From: an uncultured bacterium
GTDB taxonomy: Bacteria > Desulfobacterota > WTBG01
Assembly: GCA_938024025.1 (NCBI GenBank)
Contig: CALJBY010000286.1
Location: 1-7,058 of the forward strand
DNA length: 7,058 bases
Direction: 5' to 3'
A program made the translations under genes and the position numbers. Position 1 is the first letter of the stretch. Every line of letters begins with the position of its first letter. The notes below the pieces were generated by a model that worked only from the letters and a program-made list of their open reading frames with translations, was not told the origin of the DNA and searched no databases. Below are positions 5,082-7,058 of the stretch, in pieces.

Positions 5082-6651
5082 GAACGATACACCCGGAAAA
5101 AGCTTAACGGGGAACAAACGTGTGAAGCAGAAAAAAGAGAGTACCCACAGCAGCATTTTGGAAGAAAAGCTGCGAGTCTCTGAACAACGGTATAGAGACC
5201 TATTTGAAAGAGTACGTCATGGCCTCTTCTTAAGCACTAAGGAAGGCAGGTTCATTGACTGTAATCAGGCAATGATCGATGCCTTAGGCTATGAAAGCAA
5301 GGAGGAATTTTTGTCAATAGATATTGAAAGCGACATCTATGTAAATCCTGGGGATAGGAAAAGATTTCAGCGGGAGATTGAAAAAAAGGGGTATGTTAAA
5401 GATTACGAGATCAATTTTAAAAAAAAGAATGGGGAAAAAATATCGGTATTGGTCACCTGCAATACCCTCTTTGACACAAAGGGAGAGATAATCGGATATC
5501 AGGGTTTAAATATAGACATCACCGGAAGAAAGCAAATGGAAAGAGAACTGCGCGAGGCACATCAGTTTCTTTCCAAAGTGATAGAGAGCTCACTAAATTG
5601 TATTGTTGCAACCGATATGAAAGGGAATATCCTCATCTTTAACAAGGGAGCCGAGGAGCTTTTAGGGTATAAAGCAGATGAAGTCATTGGAAAGATGAAC
5701 ATTAGAAACATTTATCCTCCGGGTGTTGCTCAGGAGATAATGGGAAAGATACGGGGGACTGATTATGGTGGTGTCGGCAGGCTACAGTCCTATCCTATGA
5801 TTCACAAGAATCGTTGGGGAGAAGAAATTGACGGCAGTCTCTCAGCTTCTCTACTCTATGACGATACGGGTAAGGCACTGGCAACAGTAGGTATTTTTAT
5901 AGATTTACGGCCAAGACTTAAAATGGAAAGTCAGCTTCGTGAAGCCCAGCAGCAGCTATTACAATCAGAGAAACTGGCAGCTATGGGCAGGCTTACGTCT
6001 CAGCTTGCCCATGAGCTGAATAATCCCATCTACGGAATTATGAATACCTTAGAACTGCTTAAAACTGAAATACCTCCCAAGAGCAAGAGAAGAAAAATCC
6101 TTGATATGTCACTCTCTGAAACAGAGAGACTTTCAGAAATGTTACGCAATATGTTAAGTTTCTCCAAACCTCAGGAAGAAAAAAGGAGGAAAATCGATAT
6201 TAACAAATTACTAGAAGACGTACTGCTTATTCTTGAAAAGCAATTATGGGAATCCAATATTAAGACCAAAACCAATCTGAACCGAGAGCTGCCCCCCATC
6301 ACAGCGTCAACCAATCAGCTGAGGCAGGTTATATTGAACATTCTTGCCAATGCCAAAGATGCCATGCCCAAAGGGGGGAAATTGACCTTAGAAACTTGTG
6401 CCGAGAATGGTTACACCATTATCAAGGTAAAAGATACCGGTAATGGCATACCAGTAGGGATAAAAGATAAAATTTTCGATGCATTTTTTACTACCAAGCA
6501 GAACGTAAAAGGGGTTGGCCTCGGCCTTTCTGTGTGTTATGGCATAATAAAGGATCATGGAGGTGATATTCGCGTGAAGAGCAAAATAGGCACCGGATCT
6601 ACCTTTTCTATCTTGCTTCCCCAAGGTTCTTTCAGCAAAAAATCTAAATAG
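5059..6651 (+). CDS. Soluble two-PAS sensor histidine kinase
   Basis: The protein has 530 residues and no membrane segment or signal peptide, so it is probably cytosolic. After a basic N-terminus come PAS 1 (about 41-156, SEQRYRDLFERVRHGLFL to GYQGLNIDITGRKQ), PAS 2 (about 168-285, VIESSLNCIVATDMKGNILIFNKGAEELLGY), a short coiled linker, and a dimerisation domain with the phospho-acceptor H318 in QLAHELNNP. The ATPase domain has the N box (LRQVILNILANAKDAM, 421-436), G1 DTGNGIP (459-465), F box FDAFFTTK and G2 GVGLGL (485-490). All catalytic boxes are intact. H318 followed by ELNNP fits the NtrB/HPK4-like group. The start at 5059 overlaps nrpR by 23 bp in another frame; a second ATG at 5065, 9 nt after GAGGG (5051-5055), is an equally plausible start. 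The overlap implies translational coupling with nrpR. No response regulator is encoded in the window. What the PAS domains bind cannot be told; CxC or heme motifs are not evident. Confidence 0.93.
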   Translation: MPMQRRDKNDTPGKSLTGNKRVKQKKESTHSSILEEKLRVSEQRYRDLFERVRHGLFLSTKEGRFIDCNQAMIDALGYESKEEFLSIDIESDIYVNPGDRKRFQREIEKKGYVKDYEINFKKKNGEKISVLVTCNTLFDTKGEIIGYQGLNIDITGRKQMERELREAHQFLSKVIESSLNCIVATDMKGNILIFNKGAEELLGYKADEVIGKMNIRNIYPPGVAQEIMGKIRGTDYGGVGRLQSYPMIHKNRWGEEIDGSLSASLLYDDTGKALATVGIFIDLRPRLKMESQLREAQQQLLQSEKLAAMGRLTSQLAHELNNPIYGIMNTLELLKTEIPPKSKRRKILDMSLSETERLSEMLRNMLSFSKPQEEKRRKIDINKLLEDVLLILEKQLWESNIKTKTNLNRELPPITASTNQLRQVILNILANAKDAMPKGGKLTLETCAENGYTIIKVKDTGNGIPVGIKDKIFDAFFTTKQNVKGVGLGLSVCYGIIKDHGGDIRVKSKIGTGSTFSILLPQGSFSKKSK

Positions 6652-6995
6652 CGCATGCCTTTATTATTTGTTCTCCCTATTTCCCCCCAATTTTAACCAC
6701 AGAGGCCACAGAGAGTAAATTTAATTAAAAAAACTCTGTGAGCACTCTCGTTTCAGTAAATCAAAGAGCATTTCCATTAGAAAGAATTCACTGAGAAAGA
6801 GAAAAGATATCGGGTAACTGCACAGAGGAGGAGTGAACAAAAAATCTTCTATTTTATCAATAGTTACTATTTTCTCTGGCTCCCCTGTTAGATAGGATGC
6901 TTTTTGGAATAAGTAATATCTGCTTATCCACAAAACTCCAGTAACCCGGATGAAAACCGCCTTCATGAGTTCTAACCAAACAATTTCGAAATTTC
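6652..6995. other. Gene-free tail downstream of the histidine kinase
   Basis: No supported gene is seen. A 95-codon minus-strand frame (6721-7008) begins inside the right-edge repeat, lacks a ribosome binding site and has an unconvincing Phe/Leu-rich product. No clear terminator for the kinase gene follows its stop. An imperfect long-range inverted pair, GGGTAACTG (6812-6820) against CAGTAACCC (6939-6947; one mismatch at the centre), is present without an evident role. Confidence 0.55.
6697..6740. repeat. CCACAGAG repeat words with an inverted copy
   Basis: CCACAGAG occurs twice, 9 bp apart (6697-6704 and 6706-6713), followed after an A/T-rich loop by the inverse CTCTGTG (6734-6740), so CACAGAG/CTCTGTG can form a 7-bp stem. 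A further CACAGAGG lies at 6821-6828. The ACCACAGAGG-CCACAGAG style of word is a widespread dispersed intergenic repeat in bacteria of this kind (general recollection). Confidence 0.5.
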
Positions 6996-7047
6996 GGTAG
7001 GAGCGCATTCATGCGCGATGAATTCGCGGCTTAAAGCCGCTCCTACC
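6996..7047. repeat. REP-like compound inverted repeat (GGTAGGAGCG ends)
   Basis: The element spans 52 bp with perfect 10-bp ends, GGTAGGAGCG (6996-7005) and CGCTCCTACC (7038-7047). Nested inside are GCGCAT-TC-ATGCGC (7003-7016), CGCGA-N5-TCGCG (7014-7028) and GCGGCT-TAA-AGCCGC (7026-7040). Either one long hairpin or a series of small stems can form. The TAGGAGCGGCTT-type end resembles REP/BIME-like palindromes that are often dispersed in bacterial genomes and, in some, mobilised by a RAYT-type transposase. It could also be a small MITE or serve as a bidirectional transcription stop; no terminator T-tract is present. Confidence 0.65.
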
Positions 7048-7058
7048 ATAACTCTATC

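Noticed and set aside
6812..6947. Long-range inverted pair GGGTAACTG / CAGTAACCC as a structured RNA or element end
   Set aside because: Only nine bases with a central mismatch and 118 bp apart; it could be chance, and no known riboswitch core was recognised.
6721..7008. 95-codon open frame on the minus strand
   Set aside because: Its start codon lies inside the REP-like palindrome, there is no ribosome binding site, the product is Phe/Leu-rich without a recognisable domain, and its end runs into the CACAGAG repeat.

Overview
This window is a compact stretch of bacterial chromosome built around amino-acid nitrogen metabolism and its regulation. It holds five protein genes. Three are on the minus strand: the start of an archaeal-type aspartate-semialdehyde dehydrogenase (asd, cut by the left edge), a class I/II PLP aminotransferase, and a stand-alone FMN-dependent glutamate-synthase-like protein. 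Two are on the plus strand and overlap: an NrpR-type transcriptional regulator and a soluble PAS-PAS sensor histidine kinase. No tRNA, rRNA, CRISPR array, transposase or integrase is visible.

Organism: base composition is moderate. The genes have good AGGAG-type ribosome binding sites and recognisable TTGACA promoters, so this is a bacterium. Several families have strong archaeal affinities: archaeal/fungal-type ASADH, NrpR, and archaeal-type glutamate synthase without a glutaminase domain. This mixture, together with the intergenic repeats (CCACAGAG and CACGAAGA words, decamers of the TAGGCATTT kind, and a GGTAGGAGCG inverted repeat), would fit an anaerobic environmental lineage such as an anammox planctomycete (Brocadia/Kuenenia-like) or a deltaproteobacterial or Nitrospirota relative. 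This placement is an inference from memory and is not proven by the window.

Layout: 1-343 asd 5' part (minus); 344-670 a gene-free spacer with degenerate repeats and a likely asd -10 box; 671-1978 aminotransferase (minus); 1979-2175 spacer with a probable terminator for the upstream gene; 2176-3768 glutamate-synthase-like gene (minus); 3769-4064 divergent control region with a promoter on each strand and several short dyads; 4065-5081 nrpR (plus); 5059-6651 histidine kinase (plus), overlapping nrpR by up to 23 bp; 6652-7058 gene-free tail with CACAGAG words and an elaborate inverted repeat at the right edge.

How the genes may work together: in methanogens NrpR represses nitrogen-assimilation genes and is relieved by 2-oxoglutarate. 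Here a single-domain bacterial NrpR is divergent from a glutamate synthase-like gene, whose reaction would consume 2-oxoglutarate. An aminotransferase (a probable user of glutamate/2-oxoglutarate) and asd (which channels aspartate nitrogen to Lys/Thr/Met) follow on the same strand. The coupling of nrpR to a histidine kinase with no response regulator in view is the most unusual point of the window.
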